64,000 nucleotides of DNA, taken from positions 21,886 to 85,885 of the forward strand of contig CANLLN010000021.1 in assembly GCA_947491945.1 (NCBI GenBank), read 5' to 3'. The notes under the pieces are model-generated. The model was not told the origin of the DNA. It was given only the letters and a program-made list of their open reading frames with translations, and did no database searches. The translations under genes were made by a program, and so were the position numbers. Within the stretch, counting starts at the first letter, position 1, and each line of letters starts with the position of its first letter. Source of the DNA: an uncultured Carboxylicivirga sp. Its GTDB lineage: Bacteria; Bacteroidota; Bacteroidia; Bacteroidales; Marinilabiliaceae. Shown piece after piece: positions 25,101-34,226 of the stretch.

Positions 25101-26279
25101 ATGCCTGAAAAAATCTCCACAGAGGAACATCCTTACCGAAATAAATATCACAACTATACGCATATGCATTATCGGGGGCACAGTTTGTACTGGCTCTTGC
25201 TAATCATCGTTTTCGCAGTTTTAGGATCCCTGCCCTTTATCAAGGTGGATGTGTCGGTGCAAAGCCGCGGACAAATTAATGCTGTGCATAAAACAGTGGC
25301 ACTAACGGCTCCACTAACAGCAAGAGTGAAGAGTATCTCCATGCATGAAAATTTAAGGGTAAAAAGGGGCGATACACTTGTGGTAATGGATCATAGCGGC
25401 ATCTCAGGTGAGATGAACGCTATTAGGCAGCAACTGACTCTTCATCAGTCGTATATCGCAGACCTTAAGGCTTTGCGCCAAAGCAAAGAAGCTAAGCTGC
25501 AAACTCAGCTGTATAAAAGGGCATATGCCGATTATAGGCGCAGTATTGAAAAGCATGGGCGCAGAATCCAGAAGCTGAAGAATGATTTTAAGCGTACACA
25601 GTCTCTGTACAACGACGGGGTAGTGCCCTCGTTGGAGCTGGAAGATGGAAAATTTAAGTTGGACGAAGCCCGCAATGAATTGGCTACTTATAAAACAGCC
25701 ATGATGGCAGGTTGGGAGGGCGACCATCGGAATTATCTTTTATCAGTTCATGAGTTGAGGGGACGCATTGAACAGCTAAATCAGCAGCAACAGCAATATG
25801 TTTTAAGGGCACCCTTTGATGGTAGTGTGATTGATTTTAAAGGTATTGCCATCGGACATTTTTTAAATGAACAACAACATATAGCTTACCTATCGCCACA
25901 CGAAGACCTAATCGCAGAGTGTTATCTGTCGCCGGGCGATATCGGTTTTATCCACGAGGGGATGCCGGTGAAACTACAGATAGACACTTATGATTATAAT
26001 CAATGGGGGCTTATGGATGCCCGTGTTTTTGAGGTGGCTGATGATGTAACCATGAGGGAAGGACGTTATGCTTACCTGATTCGTTGCCGCCTTAGTAAGA
26101 ATTACCTGAAATTGAAGCAAGGTCGTAAGGGGCCAATGAAAAAGGGGATGAGTTGCACGGCACGTTTTATAATTACGCGCCGCAGCTTATTTCAGCTATT
26201 GTTCGATAGTATTGACGATTGGATCAACCCCAAAATAATGAACGAAACCAATTTTATCTCTCAAGCACCCAAACAATGA
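25101..26279 (+). CDS. HlyD-family membrane fusion protein of a peptide exporter
   Basis: 392 residues. A cytoplasmic N-terminus is followed by one membrane helix (~30-48), then a first lipoyl half (VKSISMHENLRVKRGDTLVVMD), a coiled-coil hairpin (~105-225, QSLYNDGVVPSLELEDGK at its tip), the second lipoyl half (YVLRAPFDGSVIDFK) and beta-barrel domains. It spans the periplasm and links the inner-membrane exporter to an outer-membrane channel, which is not encoded here. The stop overlaps the exporter start (ATGA), so the two are made together. Unusually the segment after the last beta domain extends to ~30 extra residues. Confidence 0.93.
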   Translation: MPEKISTEEHPYRNKYHNYTHMHYRGHSLYWLLLIIVFAVLGSLPFIKVDVSVQSRGQINAVHKTVALTAPLTARVKSISMHENLRVKRGDTLVVMDHSGISGEMNAIRQQLTLHQSYIADLKALRQSKEAKLQTQLYKRAYADYRRSIEKHGRRIQKLKNDFKRTQSLYNDGVVPSLELEDGKFKLDEARNELATYKTAMMAGWEGDHRNYLLSVHELRGRIEQLNQQQQQYVLRAPFDGSVIDFKGIAIGHFLNEQQHIAYLSPHEDLIAECYLSPGDIGFIHEGMPVKLQIDTYDYNQWGLMDARVFEVADDVTMREGRYAYLIRCRLSKNYLKLKQGRKGPMKKGMSCTARFIITRRSLFQLLFDSIDDWINPKIMNETNFISQAPKQ

Positions 26280-28447
26280 CCCTTAACGTTCAGCAATTTG
26301 ATGCCACTGACTGTGGAGCTGCCTGTCTGGCTTCCGTCGCACGATACTATAAATTATATCTGCCTTTGTGGACCATCCGACGCAAGGCGGGTACCAATCG
26401 TGGGGGCACCAGCGCTTATGGCCTTATCCGGGCAGCCGAGCAGCTGGGTTTTGACGCTAAGGGGATAGTGATCGAAGCGCACGAATTAAATGATTTACCT
26501 ACACCGGCCATTGCTCACCTGAAGATGCCTGGGGGTACGCATCATTTTGTGGTTATTTATAGGGTGGGTAAGAAAATGATAAAAATTATGGATCCGGCAA
26601 CGGGGCGTATGGAAAGACTGACCCAGCAAGCATTCCTGGAACGGTGGACAGGGGTGGCAGTGTTACTCATTCCTGCGGCACAGTTTCAAAAGGGTGATAA
26701 AACCGTGTCCAATATAGGTCGTTTCGCTCGTCTTATCGGGCCGCACCGATCCGTATTTGTACAGGCGGGTTTTGGTGCTTTGGCTTTTTCATTGCTAGGT
26801 TTGTCTACAGCTTTTTACATTCAAAAACTGACCGATTTTGTGTTGGTGGGGCATAATCATAACTTACTTCACCTCATGGGTGTTATCATGATTTTAGTAT
26901 TTATCACTCAGCTTCTTATTGGCATATTACAATCATGGTTTGTGCTGCGCGTGAGCCAAAATATCGATACCTCGCTTATCTCGGGTTATTTTAGGCATTT
27001 GATACGCTTGCCACAAAAGTTTTATGACAGTATGCGAATTGGTGAGCTGATAGCGCGTATTAACGATGCTGTTAAAATACGCAATTTTATCAATCAGGTG
27101 GCGGTAGAAGCTGTTGTTGATGCCCTTATTGTGCTAGTGGCCTTTGTGGTTATGTTCTTTTTCAGCTGGCGCCTGGCACTACTGGCTTACAGCGTTGTAC
27201 CGCTTTACGTATTGTTGTTTTTTATTACCAATGCTTTTAACCGGCGGCTGGAGCGTGCCCGCATGGAGGAGACCGCCGAGCTGGAGATACAGCTTGTGGA
27301 GTCATTGAGGTCGGTTAAGACCATTAAGCAGATGGGTGCCGAGGGTCATTTTGCCGACGCTGTGGATCATCGTTTGATGCGTCTGCTTCATAAAGTATAC
27401 CAGTCGGGTAAGATGGATATTTTTTCTGTTTCGGGCATGCAGTTGATTAATCGCTGCATTACGCTTGCAATTTTATGGTTGGGTGCCGGCCTTGTAATAC
27501 AAACCGAACTAACAGCTGGCGAGCTCATGTCGTTTTTCGCTATAACGGCATTCTTCACAGGGCCAGTGGCACGCCTAACGGCTATTAATAAGAGTGTTCA
27601 TGGAGCCCTCATTGCCATGGATCGACTTTTTGAGTTGCTGGAATTGGAGGCGGAGAGAGGCTCAGAGGATGGATTGCCCTTTACCCATGAGGATGTTGGG
27701 GAAATACAATTTTCAGGAGTGGATTTTTCTTATTCCCTGGAGCAGACTTTATTTTGTAATTTCTACGCTACCATAAAGCCCGGTGTCGTTACTGTATTGC
27801 TGGGTGATAGTGGCTCGGGTAAGTCCACACTGGCAGCACTTATACAGGGGCTTTATCCGTTGGATGGCGGACGCATTACCATTGGCGACTATGATGTAAG
27901 TCAGCTGTGCCTGGGTGATTTACGCCGTGTTGTGGGTATTGTGCCCCAGCAGATTGAACTTTTTGCCGGTAATGTTATTGATAATATTGCCCTGGGAGAT
28001 GGTCAGCCCGATGTGCGCCGCATCAACGATATTATTAAAGCACTAAGGTTGAGTGAGTGCATTGAACATTTACCTGAAGGACTCTATACCTGGTTAGGCG
28101 AGAATGCAGTACAGCTATCGGGTGGCCAACGTCAGCGACTGGCCATAGCCCGTCTGTTGTATCTGAACCCGCAGGTGTATATCTTCGACGAGGCCACCTC
28201 GTATTTAGATGATCGCTCCGAGGCCGTGGTTAAGAAAGTAATAGAACAGCTCAAGGCCGATGGCAAAACCATAATAATGGTGGCACATCGCATGAGTGTT
28301 ATGGATTTGGCTGATGAGGTTATGGTTTTTGATCGGGGTAAGATTCTACAGGCGGGTAAGGTGGAAGTCCTCAAGACCGATCGGCAAGGGCGATTCTATG
28401 AGATGTGGAAACATCACCATGGAGGGATGACTTTATCCGGAAAATAG
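26276..28447 (+). CDS. Peptidase-containing ABC exporter (C39 domain, bacteriocin/peptide type)
   Basis: 723 residues from the ATG overlapping the adaptor stop. The N-terminal C39 cysteine protease has all active-site residues: Gln7, Cys13 in DATDCGAACLASV, His90 in THHFVVIY and Asp106 in IMDPATG. Membrane domain ~165-440 with six helices. ATPase domain: Walker A GDSGSGKST at 510-518, signature LSGGQRQRLA, Walker B VYIFDE, H-loop VAHR. Such transporters cut leaders after Gly-Gly and export the remainder. The only visible candidate substrate in the window is the peptide at 24391-24534. Confidence 0.96.
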   Translation: MTLNVQQFDATDCGAACLASVARYYKLYLPLWTIRRKAGTNRGGTSAYGLIRAAEQLGFDAKGIVIEAHELNDLPTPAIAHLKMPGGTHHFVVIYRVGKKMIKIMDPATGRMERLTQQAFLERWTGVAVLLIPAAQFQKGDKTVSNIGRFARLIGPHRSVFVQAGFGALAFSLLGLSTAFYIQKLTDFVLVGHNHNLLHLMGVIMILVFITQLLIGILQSWFVLRVSQNIDTSLISGYFRHLIRLPQKFYDSMRIGELIARINDAVKIRNFINQVAVEAVVDALIVLVAFVVMFFFSWRLALLAYSVVPLYVLLFFITNAFNRRLERARMEETAELEIQLVESLRSVKTIKQMGAEGHFADAVDHRLMRLLHKVYQSGKMDIFSVSGMQLINRCITLAILWLGAGLVIQTELTAGELMSFFAITAFFTGPVARLTAINKSVHGALIAMDRLFELLELEAERGSEDGLPFTHEDVGEIQFSGVDFSYSLEQTLFCNFYATIKPGVVTVLLGDSGSGKSTLAALIQGLYPLDGGRITIGDYDVSQLCLGDLRRVVGIVPQQIELFAGNVIDNIALGDGQPDVRRINDIIKALRLSECIEHLPEGLYTWLGENAVQLSGGQRQRLAIARLLYLNPQVYIFDEATSYLDDRSEAVVKKVIEQLKADGKTIIMVAHRMSVMDLADEVMVFDRGKILQAGKVEVLKTDRQGRFYEMWKHHHGGMTLSGK

Positions 28448-28528
28448 TTTGGCAGATATTAATGATTACCCTTGGCCTGCCAGCAGCTTAAAATGATGGC
28501 ATGGGCAGTTTTCAATATCAATTTTAGC

Positions 28529-28536
28529 TACTTTTG
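28529..28536 (+). promoter_or_regulatory. -7 box before the MATE gene
   Basis: TACTTTTG fits TAnnTTTG fully and lies 27 bases before the ATG at 28564, separating this gene from the exporter operon. The -33 element is not clear. Confidence 0.5.
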
Positions 28537-28563
28537 TGCCTTCATTGTTTTAAGTTCAAGCAG

Positions 28564-29898
28564 ATGAAGAACAAATATGCAGCCCATTACTGGCCCAACC
28601 TAAAGCTGGCGACTCCGGTTGTGTTGTCGCAAGCCGGTCAGATGCTGGTTAACGTTGCCGATACCGTGATGGTAGGACGTGTGGGTACGATTCCCCTGGC
28701 CGCCGCCTCCTTTGCCAATAGTATCTTTATTAATGTATTGGTGCTGGGCATGGGTATTTCTTTTGCCCTCACACCGCTTGTGGGAAAGGCCTTTGGAGCT
28801 CGTGATAAGAAAGAATGTGCCTACTGGTTTCAGCAGGGTATTTTTGCCAACCTTATCATCGGGGTTTTATTAACCTTGGTGGCCGGCGCCATTGTCTGGG
28901 CTATGCCCTACATGGGACAGGAGGATGGTGTTGCCGAAGCTGCTATACCCTATTATCTCTTACTAATTGCTTCCATCATACCACTTCAGCTTTTTAATAG
29001 TTACAAGCAGTTTGCCGAAGGTTTGAGTAACACTCGTATTGCCATGTTTATAACCATTGGCGGCAATGTGTTAAATGTGTTTCTCAATTACGTATTTATC
29101 TACGGCCACTTTGGTGCGCCGGCCCTGGGGCTGGTGGGTGCAGGCATCGGCACACTGGTATCGCGAATAGTAATGGCACTTGTTTTTGTGTGGCTGTCAT
29201 ATCAGATTCGCTTATTTAAGGATTACCGGGGTTTTTATGTTACCCGTTTTTCGACCTCGGCTTTTGTGCGTATCTGGCGCTTGGGTCTTCCCATTGGTTT
29301 GCAGTCGGTCATTGAGGTATTTGCTTTTAGCCTGGGCAGTATTATGATGGGATGGTTGAATGCGGTGAGTCTGGCTGCACATCAAATTGTGTTAAGTATG
29401 GCCAGTGTAACTTATATGATGTCATCGGGGCTGGCTTCGGCAACCACCATTAAGGTGAGTATTCTGCGCGGGCGCAAGGAGTATGCAGCTCTTAAAGATA
29501 GTGCTTTCGCTTCGCTTCATCTGGTTATACTATTCATGACGGCCATGAGTGTGCTGTTTTTGCTCTTGCGTTACTGGCTGCCATCTCTTTTTGTCGATGA
29601 GCAAGAGGTGATTAATGTGGCGGCTAGCTTGATGTTGGTAGCCGGGTTATTTCAGATATCGGATGGGATACAAGTAGTTGCACTTGGTATTTTACGCGGT
29701 CTGGAAGATGTGGTGATGCCAGTGATTGGTGCCGGTGTGGCCTTTTTGCTGATTGCTTTGCCTACCGCTTATTTAAGTACTTTTACATTGGATATAGGCC
29801 CTATGGGCATATGGATAGGTTATCTTTCGGGCCTGGTATCAGCCGGTAGTTTTTTGCTTTGGCGTTTCAGAATGTTATATCGTAAAAAATATGCCTGA
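28564..29898 (+). CDS. MATE-family efflux transporter
   Basis: 444 residues from an ATG after a good -7 box; a longer frame from 28534 would start inside the promoter. Twelve membrane helices in two six-helix halves. The opening HYWPNLKLATPVVLSQAGQM and ADTVMVGRVGTIPLAAAS are typical of the NorM/DinF class, which exports cationic drugs or metabolites using Na+ or H+. It has its own promoter and is unlikely to belong to the peptide system upstream. Confidence 0.94.
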   Translation: MKNKYAAHYWPNLKLATPVVLSQAGQMLVNVADTVMVGRVGTIPLAAASFANSIFINVLVLGMGISFALTPLVGKAFGARDKKECAYWFQQGIFANLIIGVLLTLVAGAIVWAMPYMGQEDGVAEAAIPYYLLLIASIIPLQLFNSYKQFAEGLSNTRIAMFITIGGNVLNVFLNYVFIYGHFGAPALGLVGAGIGTLVSRIVMALVFVWLSYQIRLFKDYRGFYVTRFSTSAFVRIWRLGLPIGLQSVIEVFAFSLGSIMMGWLNAVSLAAHQIVLSMASVTYMMSSGLASATTIKVSILRGRKEYAALKDSAFASLHLVILFMTAMSVLFLLLRYWLPSLFVDEQEVINVAASLMLVAGLFQISDGIQVVALGILRGLEDVVMPVIGAGVAFLLIALPTAYLSTFTLDIGPMGIWIGYLSGLVSAGSFLLWRFRMLYRKKYA

Positions 29899-29943
29899 AA
29901 ACAGCCATTTGATTGTTGATGATTGGCATTACTAATGGTCGGA

Positions 29944-29978
29944 GTAAAATAAAGTTGCCCACCCCCTCAGGGGTAGGC
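29944..29978 (-). terminator. Terminator of the small two-helix protein, possibly bidirectional
   Basis: On the minus strand GCCTACCCC pairs with GGGGTGGGC around a TGAG loop, followed by AACTTTATTTT. It starts 10 bases past the stop of the minus-strand gene at 29989 and could also stop MATE transcripts. Confidence 0.75.
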
Positions 29979-29988
29979 GATATTTTCC

Positions 29989-30159
29989 TCACTCAAGCAC
30001 TCTGTTCAGAATAATATGAACGGCAATGCCACCAATAAGCAGTAGCGCGGCCAAAGCGAGCGGCGTGTTACTAACGATTGGATTCATGGCATAAACAGCC
30101 AAAACAACAACGCCGGCAATAATGAGGAGAATTCCGAAATTCTTAAGAAATGTATTCAT
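29989..30159 (-). CDS. Small two-helix membrane protein
   Basis: 56 residues from the ATG at 30159 (MNTFLKNFGILLIIAGV...), giving two membrane helices (~7-24 and 32-50) with a short loop VSNTP between them. A frame extension to 30213 adds polar residues with no start signal. A clean terminator follows. Similar small proteins are common in Bacteroidetes genomes and have no assigned role. Confidence 0.75.
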   Translation of the reverse strand: MNTFLKNFGILLIIAGVVVLAVYAMNPIVSNTPLALAALLLIGGIAVHIILNRVLE

Positions 30160-30322
30160 GGTGCAATTTTTATTAGGTATTTTTAAATATACAAACAATT
30201 CGTTTTTATTCAAAGTGACATGAGTAGCTTGATGTTGGCCATCGATTTTTTTGTAAAAAATGTTGTTGGTGTTCCAACCATGGCAGGCTTTTATCCGTCA
30301 TTAAAATAAGTAGATTAGAAGA

Positions 30323-31063
30323 ATGAAGAAACACTATCTTTTACATACACTGTTTACCTTATTAATGTTCAGTAGTTGCCAGAAGGATGAGTTTACCTAT
30401 CCCGTTGCGGTAAAGATGGAAATTGCTATTGCTGAGGGAAATGCATCGCACCTTAATTTCACCCATGGATATATATTATTCGATCAGATAACTTTCGAAG
30501 GACAAAGGCGACAAGGTGAGGATGTGTATTTCGCCACCCGATCCGATGATGAAATTGGTCCTGTGTATTTCCAGTATGGAGATAAGGTTCGAGTGAAGGA
30601 TTTTGATATTCCTCAAGGTATCTACAGCAGCATGCGATGGCGCTTTGAACTCGAGGACATGGATGATATTGGTGACGATACAGATTCGAGCAATTATGAT
30701 GAAGTAGATGAAAATCTGTTGGATGAGGGTGGATTACTGTTGGTGGGCAGTTATCGTGCGCTGGACGGCACAGTTTTACCTTTATACATAGTTGTTGATG
30801 ACGGTGAGCTTTTGGTAGCAGATACAAAAGGAGGTGATTCGTATGGAGATATTACTTTATCGACAGAGAATACCTATAATGCCTGCTTGGTGTTGGATCC
30901 TTACTATGCCTTGCAAGCTGTAGCACCTGAATCGTTGGAGGCCGCCGAACGCAGTGATAATGATGGTGTGGAGTATATCGAAATATCAGAGGATGAGAAT
31001 GAGGCCTTATTTGAAATAATACTATACCGGCTGCAAAATTCAATAAGTGTAGTTATTGAATAG
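30323..31063 (+). CDS. Surface-type lipoprotein of unknown function
   Basis: 246 residues. The signal peptide ends with lipobox FSSC, Cys19, followed by QKDEF. The C-Q-K-D/E-D/E pattern is the lipoprotein export signal reported for Capnocytophaga surface lipoproteins, so it may be exposed outside the cell. The mature part is acidic and beta-rich (MEIAIAEGNASHLNFTHGYI, GYILFDQITFEG). A stretch at ~113-135 (DDIGDDTDSSNYDEVDEN) is very acidic. The next gene, a sigma factor, begins 15 bases after the stop. It resembles in outline the DUF4382-like lipoprotein at 33271. Confidence 0.75.
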   Translation: MKKHYLLHTLFTLLMFSSCQKDEFTYPVAVKMEIAIAEGNASHLNFTHGYILFDQITFEGQRRQGEDVYFATRSDDEIGPVYFQYGDKVRVKDFDIPQGIYSSMRWRFELEDMDDIGDDTDSSNYDEVDENLLDEGGLLLVGSYRALDGTVLPLYIVVDDGELLVADTKGGDSYGDITLSTENTYNACLVLDPYYALQAVAPESLEAAERSDNDGVEYIEISEDENEALFEIILYRLQNSISVVIE

Positions 31064-31078
31064 AACTTTATTGGGGCA

Positions 31079-31609
31079 ATGGATGATAATGATGAACAAT
31101 TGCTGATAGCTTGTAGAAAAAATGAGCGTAAGGCACAGGAGCTGCTCTACCGTAAATATGCCGGTGAGATGCTGAGAATATGCCTGGCCTATGAGCCAGA
31201 TCGCGACGCAGCAAAAGATATTTTACAGAATGCTTTTTTAAAGGTGTTTCGCAATATAGAAGCCTACAGTGGCGAGGGGGCTTTGAAGGCCTGGATACGA
31301 AGGATCATAACCAATACAGCCATTGATGCCTATCGCAAGCGGCAGCAAAGCCAAACCTTGCGGCTCGATGATCTGCAGGGAGCTATTGAGCCCTTTGAGG
31401 AGCAAAGCGATCCCCTGGTGTGTCAGGATTTGCTGCGCGAGGTTGAGAAGCTGCCCGATGGGGCACGCATGGTGTTTAATTTATATGCAATTGAAGGCTA
31501 TGGCCATAAAGAAATTGCTGAAAAACTAGGTATCAGCGAAGGTACCTCTAAGTCGCAGCTGAACAGGGCACGCAAGCTGTTGAATGAACAAATAATGAAT
31601 AGTAACTAG
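31079..31609 (+). CDS. ECF sigma factor (RpoE-like)
   Basis: 176 residues. Region 2 at ~22-88 (RDAAKDILQNAFLKVFRNIE, KAWIRRIITNTAIDAYRKRQ) and region 4 at ~118-170 (LPDGARMVFNLYAIEGYGH, KEIAEKLGISEGTSKSQL) are well conserved, the latter with an intact HTH. It follows a lipoprotein gene by 15 bases and precedes its likely anti-sigma by 4, so the three form an operon. It should recruit RNA polymerase to envelope genes in response to the anti-sigma signal. Confidence 0.95.
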   Translation: MDDNDEQLLIACRKNERKAQELLYRKYAGEMLRICLAYEPDRDAAKDILQNAFLKVFRNIEAYSGEGALKAWIRRIITNTAIDAYRKRQQSQTLRLDDLQGAIEPFEEQSDPLVCQDLLREVEKLPDGARMVFNLYAIEGYGHKEIAEKLGISEGTSKSQLNRARKLLNEQIMNSN

Positions 31610-31613
31610 GGTA

Positions 31614-33098
31614 ATGTCAGAAAAGGAATTCCATAAAAAATATAAGGCGCTGCTGGAGCAACTGGCAGCGGAAGCGCCTATGGATGTATGGGATGAGATT
31701 GCCAGTAAATTGGATACTGATGCCCGTGAGCTGCGCCTACAGGATGAGGAAAAGGCGCTGGTGGATGAGGTGTGGAATAAGCTGGAAGATGAGCTGGATA
31801 TTGATCAGGTGTGGGGTAATATCGATGGCCAACTGAATGCCACTCAAAAGCGTCCGTTCTATCGCTCAATGCGTTATTGGCTGGCGGCAGCCATGGTTTT
31901 CCTAGTCATGGGCCTTATTTCCGTGCTGCACCTTTTTACCCGCGATCTGTCGCAGCCTTCATTGGTCGATAGAGGTAAGCAAGGCACGCAACAGGATGCT
32001 GAAGAAGTGAATTTAAAGGATGCGTTGCGGACACATCAGATCAAGCGCGATACCGTTAAAAATGTAAGGGGTGTCTATTGGCTTGATGAAGAAAAGATTG
32101 CAGATAATTCTTTGGCTACTGAGCCGTCAAATAAAAATATCACGGCACCGATTAAAGTACTACGTGAGGAGCCTGATGCCCCGGCGAATAATCTGTTTAG
32201 CCCCAATGAAGAAAGCAGTACCTTCGCTGGTTCTACCACCAATGCATCAGGCTCACTTTTAACAACACCCATGCTGGCCTATCTTAGTGAGCAGCCACCG
32301 GCCATCGACTTGTCCGGTGATTATACCCTTAGTCCCGAACTGGTGTTGCCGCAGGAAGATACGCCTTTTGAGCATTGGATGAAGGCTTTTAATTTGCCCG
32401 ATTTAGTTGATGAAAAGGATGTACTGGCCTATGATCGGAAAGACAGCCGGTGGACGGCTGGTGTTGTAACAGCTATAAAAAATACTTACCTGATAAATGG
32501 CGAGACCATCGATGGATTTTCATCATCGGGTTATAGCGATGCCAAAATTACCATTCAGCCCGATTGGGGACTGAATGTGCAATATGCCCTCAATCAGCGG
32601 CTTGTATTGTCGACCAACGTATTCTTATCATCATCATCAAAGCAAAGTTCCAGCACCTATCAGTATGGCGAGTATGTGAGCAAGGAAACGGCACTTACCT
32701 ATGTCGCCACCGAGCTGGCACTAAAGCAAAATGCCAAACGCAGCCTTCTGGGCGATAAGGTGATTCGTCGTAATATGGCAGGGATTTATGTGGCACAGAT
32801 GAGCGCTGCAAGTGAAACACAAACGGGCACTTCAAGCGATGTATCTTCCAAATATGCCAACTACGATTATGGTGTGTTGCTGGGGCAGGAGTTTGAGCTG
32901 CGCAGCAAAGGCCCGGTGAAGTTATCGGCCGGTATGGTAGCTAAGTTTGGTATTCCTAATGTTTATCAGGGAGATGCCGATACCCCGGGACATCTGAACA
33001 AAACACACAATGCCTCCATCGAGTTTCGGGTAGGTATTGCTTATCGTTGGAAAACAAAAGTGGGTGTTGATCGCTATCTGGGCGATCTGAAGAAATAA
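31614..33098 (+). CDS. Anti-sigma protein fused to a barrel-like periplasmic domain
   Basis: 494 residues. Residues 1-82 are charged and cytoplasmic, with two helix repeats (PMDVWDEIASKLD, DIDQVWGNIDGQL) of the kind that bind ECF sigma factors. One membrane helix (~87-108) follows. The periplasmic part has a low-complexity linker (~110-270) and a C-terminal segment rich in alternating beta strands (~280-485; WTAGVVTAIKNTYL, GLNVQYALNQRLVLSTNVFL, ASIEFRVGIAYRWK), resembling an outer-membrane beta-barrel domain in a protein anchored to the inner membrane. It directly follows the sigma gene. The combination is known in Bacteroidota as outer-membrane beta-barrel annotated anti-sigma partners; the mechanism is not. 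Confidence 0.75.
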   Translation: MSEKEFHKKYKALLEQLAAEAPMDVWDEIASKLDTDARELRLQDEEKALVDEVWNKLEDELDIDQVWGNIDGQLNATQKRPFYRSMRYWLAAAMVFLVMGLISVLHLFTRDLSQPSLVDRGKQGTQQDAEEVNLKDALRTHQIKRDTVKNVRGVYWLDEEKIADNSLATEPSNKNITAPIKVLREEPDAPANNLFSPNEESSTFAGSTTNASGSLLTTPMLAYLSEQPPAIDLSGDYTLSPELVLPQEDTPFEHWMKAFNLPDLVDEKDVLAYDRKDSRWTAGVVTAIKNTYLINGETIDGFSSSGYSDAKITIQPDWGLNVQYALNQRLVLSTNVFLSSSSKQSSSTYQYGEYVSKETALTYVATELALKQNAKRSLLGDKVIRRNMAGIYVAQMSAASETQTGTSSDVSSKYANYDYGVLLGQEFELRSKGPVKLSAGMVAKFGIPNVYQGDADTPGHLNKTHNASIEFRVGIAYRWKTKVGVDRYLGDLKK

Positions 33099-33270
33099 AA
33101 CCACCCAATCATCTAAAATACCTCTGTGTAATAATTTGTAGATCAGCTACATATTGAATTACTGAGTAATAATTTGAAAAAAAATCAAATTCATTCCAAC
33201 CTATCGGTCTATCCCCGCGTCATGGTAGTAAAGAAACAAAAAACGAAGTATAACAAATAATTTAACGATC

Positions 33271-34017
33271 ATGAATTTATTTAAGAACCTATTTCTATTA
33301 GCCCTTAGTGTTGTGGTATTGGCAAGCTGTAATGATGATGATAACAATGCTGCCACAAGTAAAGTGAAAGTAGCTGTAAAAACTGTTAAAACATCAAGCC
33401 CGGGTTTAAAGGCTGCTGGTGAGTCTGCTGAAGATCCATTTCAGTTGGAAGTATTTATGATGAGCATTGGCGAAATAGAGTTTGATGTAAACGACGATAT
33501 GGAAGATGTTATCCCCGGTGGTGACTCTATCTATAGCGATATTGATTTCGAAGGTCCTTTCCTGGTTGACATCTTATCACCCGATGCCGAGACAGGTATT
33601 GACCTGGCCGCTGCTAACGTGCCCAATGCAGTATACGAAGAAATCGAGTTTGACTTTGAGCCTTACGATAAGGAAGAGCCTGCTGCGATGGCCGGTAACA
33701 CACTGATTGCTTCTGGTACTTATGACGGTACTCCTTTCTCTATTGTTAGTGACGAAGAGGTTGAACTTGAACTTGAATTTCCTAATGGTTATTCCCTTGA
33801 AGGAGCCGATTCGCGCTTATTTATTGAGTTGTATCTAACGCAGCTTATTGATTTGGTAAAAGCTATTGATTTTACAAATGTTGAGCTAGTTGATGGTGTT
33901 ATCCTGATTAATAAAGATCATAACAAAGACATTCTTGATCAGTTCGAAGAGGCTGTTGAAAACTGCCTGGATATGGAAGAAGAAGGCGATGATGATGATG
34001 ACAATGACGATGAGTAG
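33271..34017 (+). CDS. DUF4382-like acidic lipoprotein
   Basis: 248 residues with an ideal lipobox LASC (Cys20) followed by NDDDN, an acidic tag typical of surface-exported lipoproteins in Bacteroidota. The mature part contains VKVAVKTVKTSS and VFMMSIGEIEFDVNDDM, then a beta-rich body (LEVFMM, GPFLVDILS, PNAVYEEIEFDFE). The last 14 residues are almost all acidic (EEEGDDDDDNDDE). Resemblance to DUF4382 is in overall layout only. It follows the anti-sigma gene after 172 bases and ends with a strong terminator, so it may be a target of the sigma factor. Confidence 0.8.
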   Translation: MNLFKNLFLLALSVVVLASCNDDDNNAATSKVKVAVKTVKTSSPGLKAAGESAEDPFQLEVFMMSIGEIEFDVNDDMEDVIPGGDSIYSDIDFEGPFLVDILSPDAETGIDLAAANVPNAVYEEIEFDFEPYDKEEPAAMAGNTLIASGTYDGTPFSIVSDEEVELELEFPNGYSLEGADSRLFIELYLTQLIDLVKAIDFTNVELVDGVILINKDHNKDILDQFEEAVENCLDMEEEGDDDDDNDDE

Positions 34018-34047
34018 GACATAGTATCTGAATCACTTAATACAATC

Positions 34048-34085
34048 AAAAAGGCGCTCTGGGAAAAATCTCGGAGTGCCTTTTT
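34048..34085 (+). terminator. Rho-independent terminator after the acidic lipoprotein
   Basis: AAAAAGGCGCTCTGGGA pairs with TCTCGGAGTGCCTTTTT with one mismatch, followed by the T-run of the right arm. Confidence 0.85.
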
Positions 34086-34226
34086 AGTATGTAGGGCATG
34101 GTGATAGCTTACCACTATGCAATGTTCATGGTACTCTGTACTTTTGGCTTGTCCAGCTTAGGTGAATGGCGGCAAAACCGCAGGGTGCAAACTATAAGGT
34201 GAGCCAACGGGTGCAATTAGCGTCTA

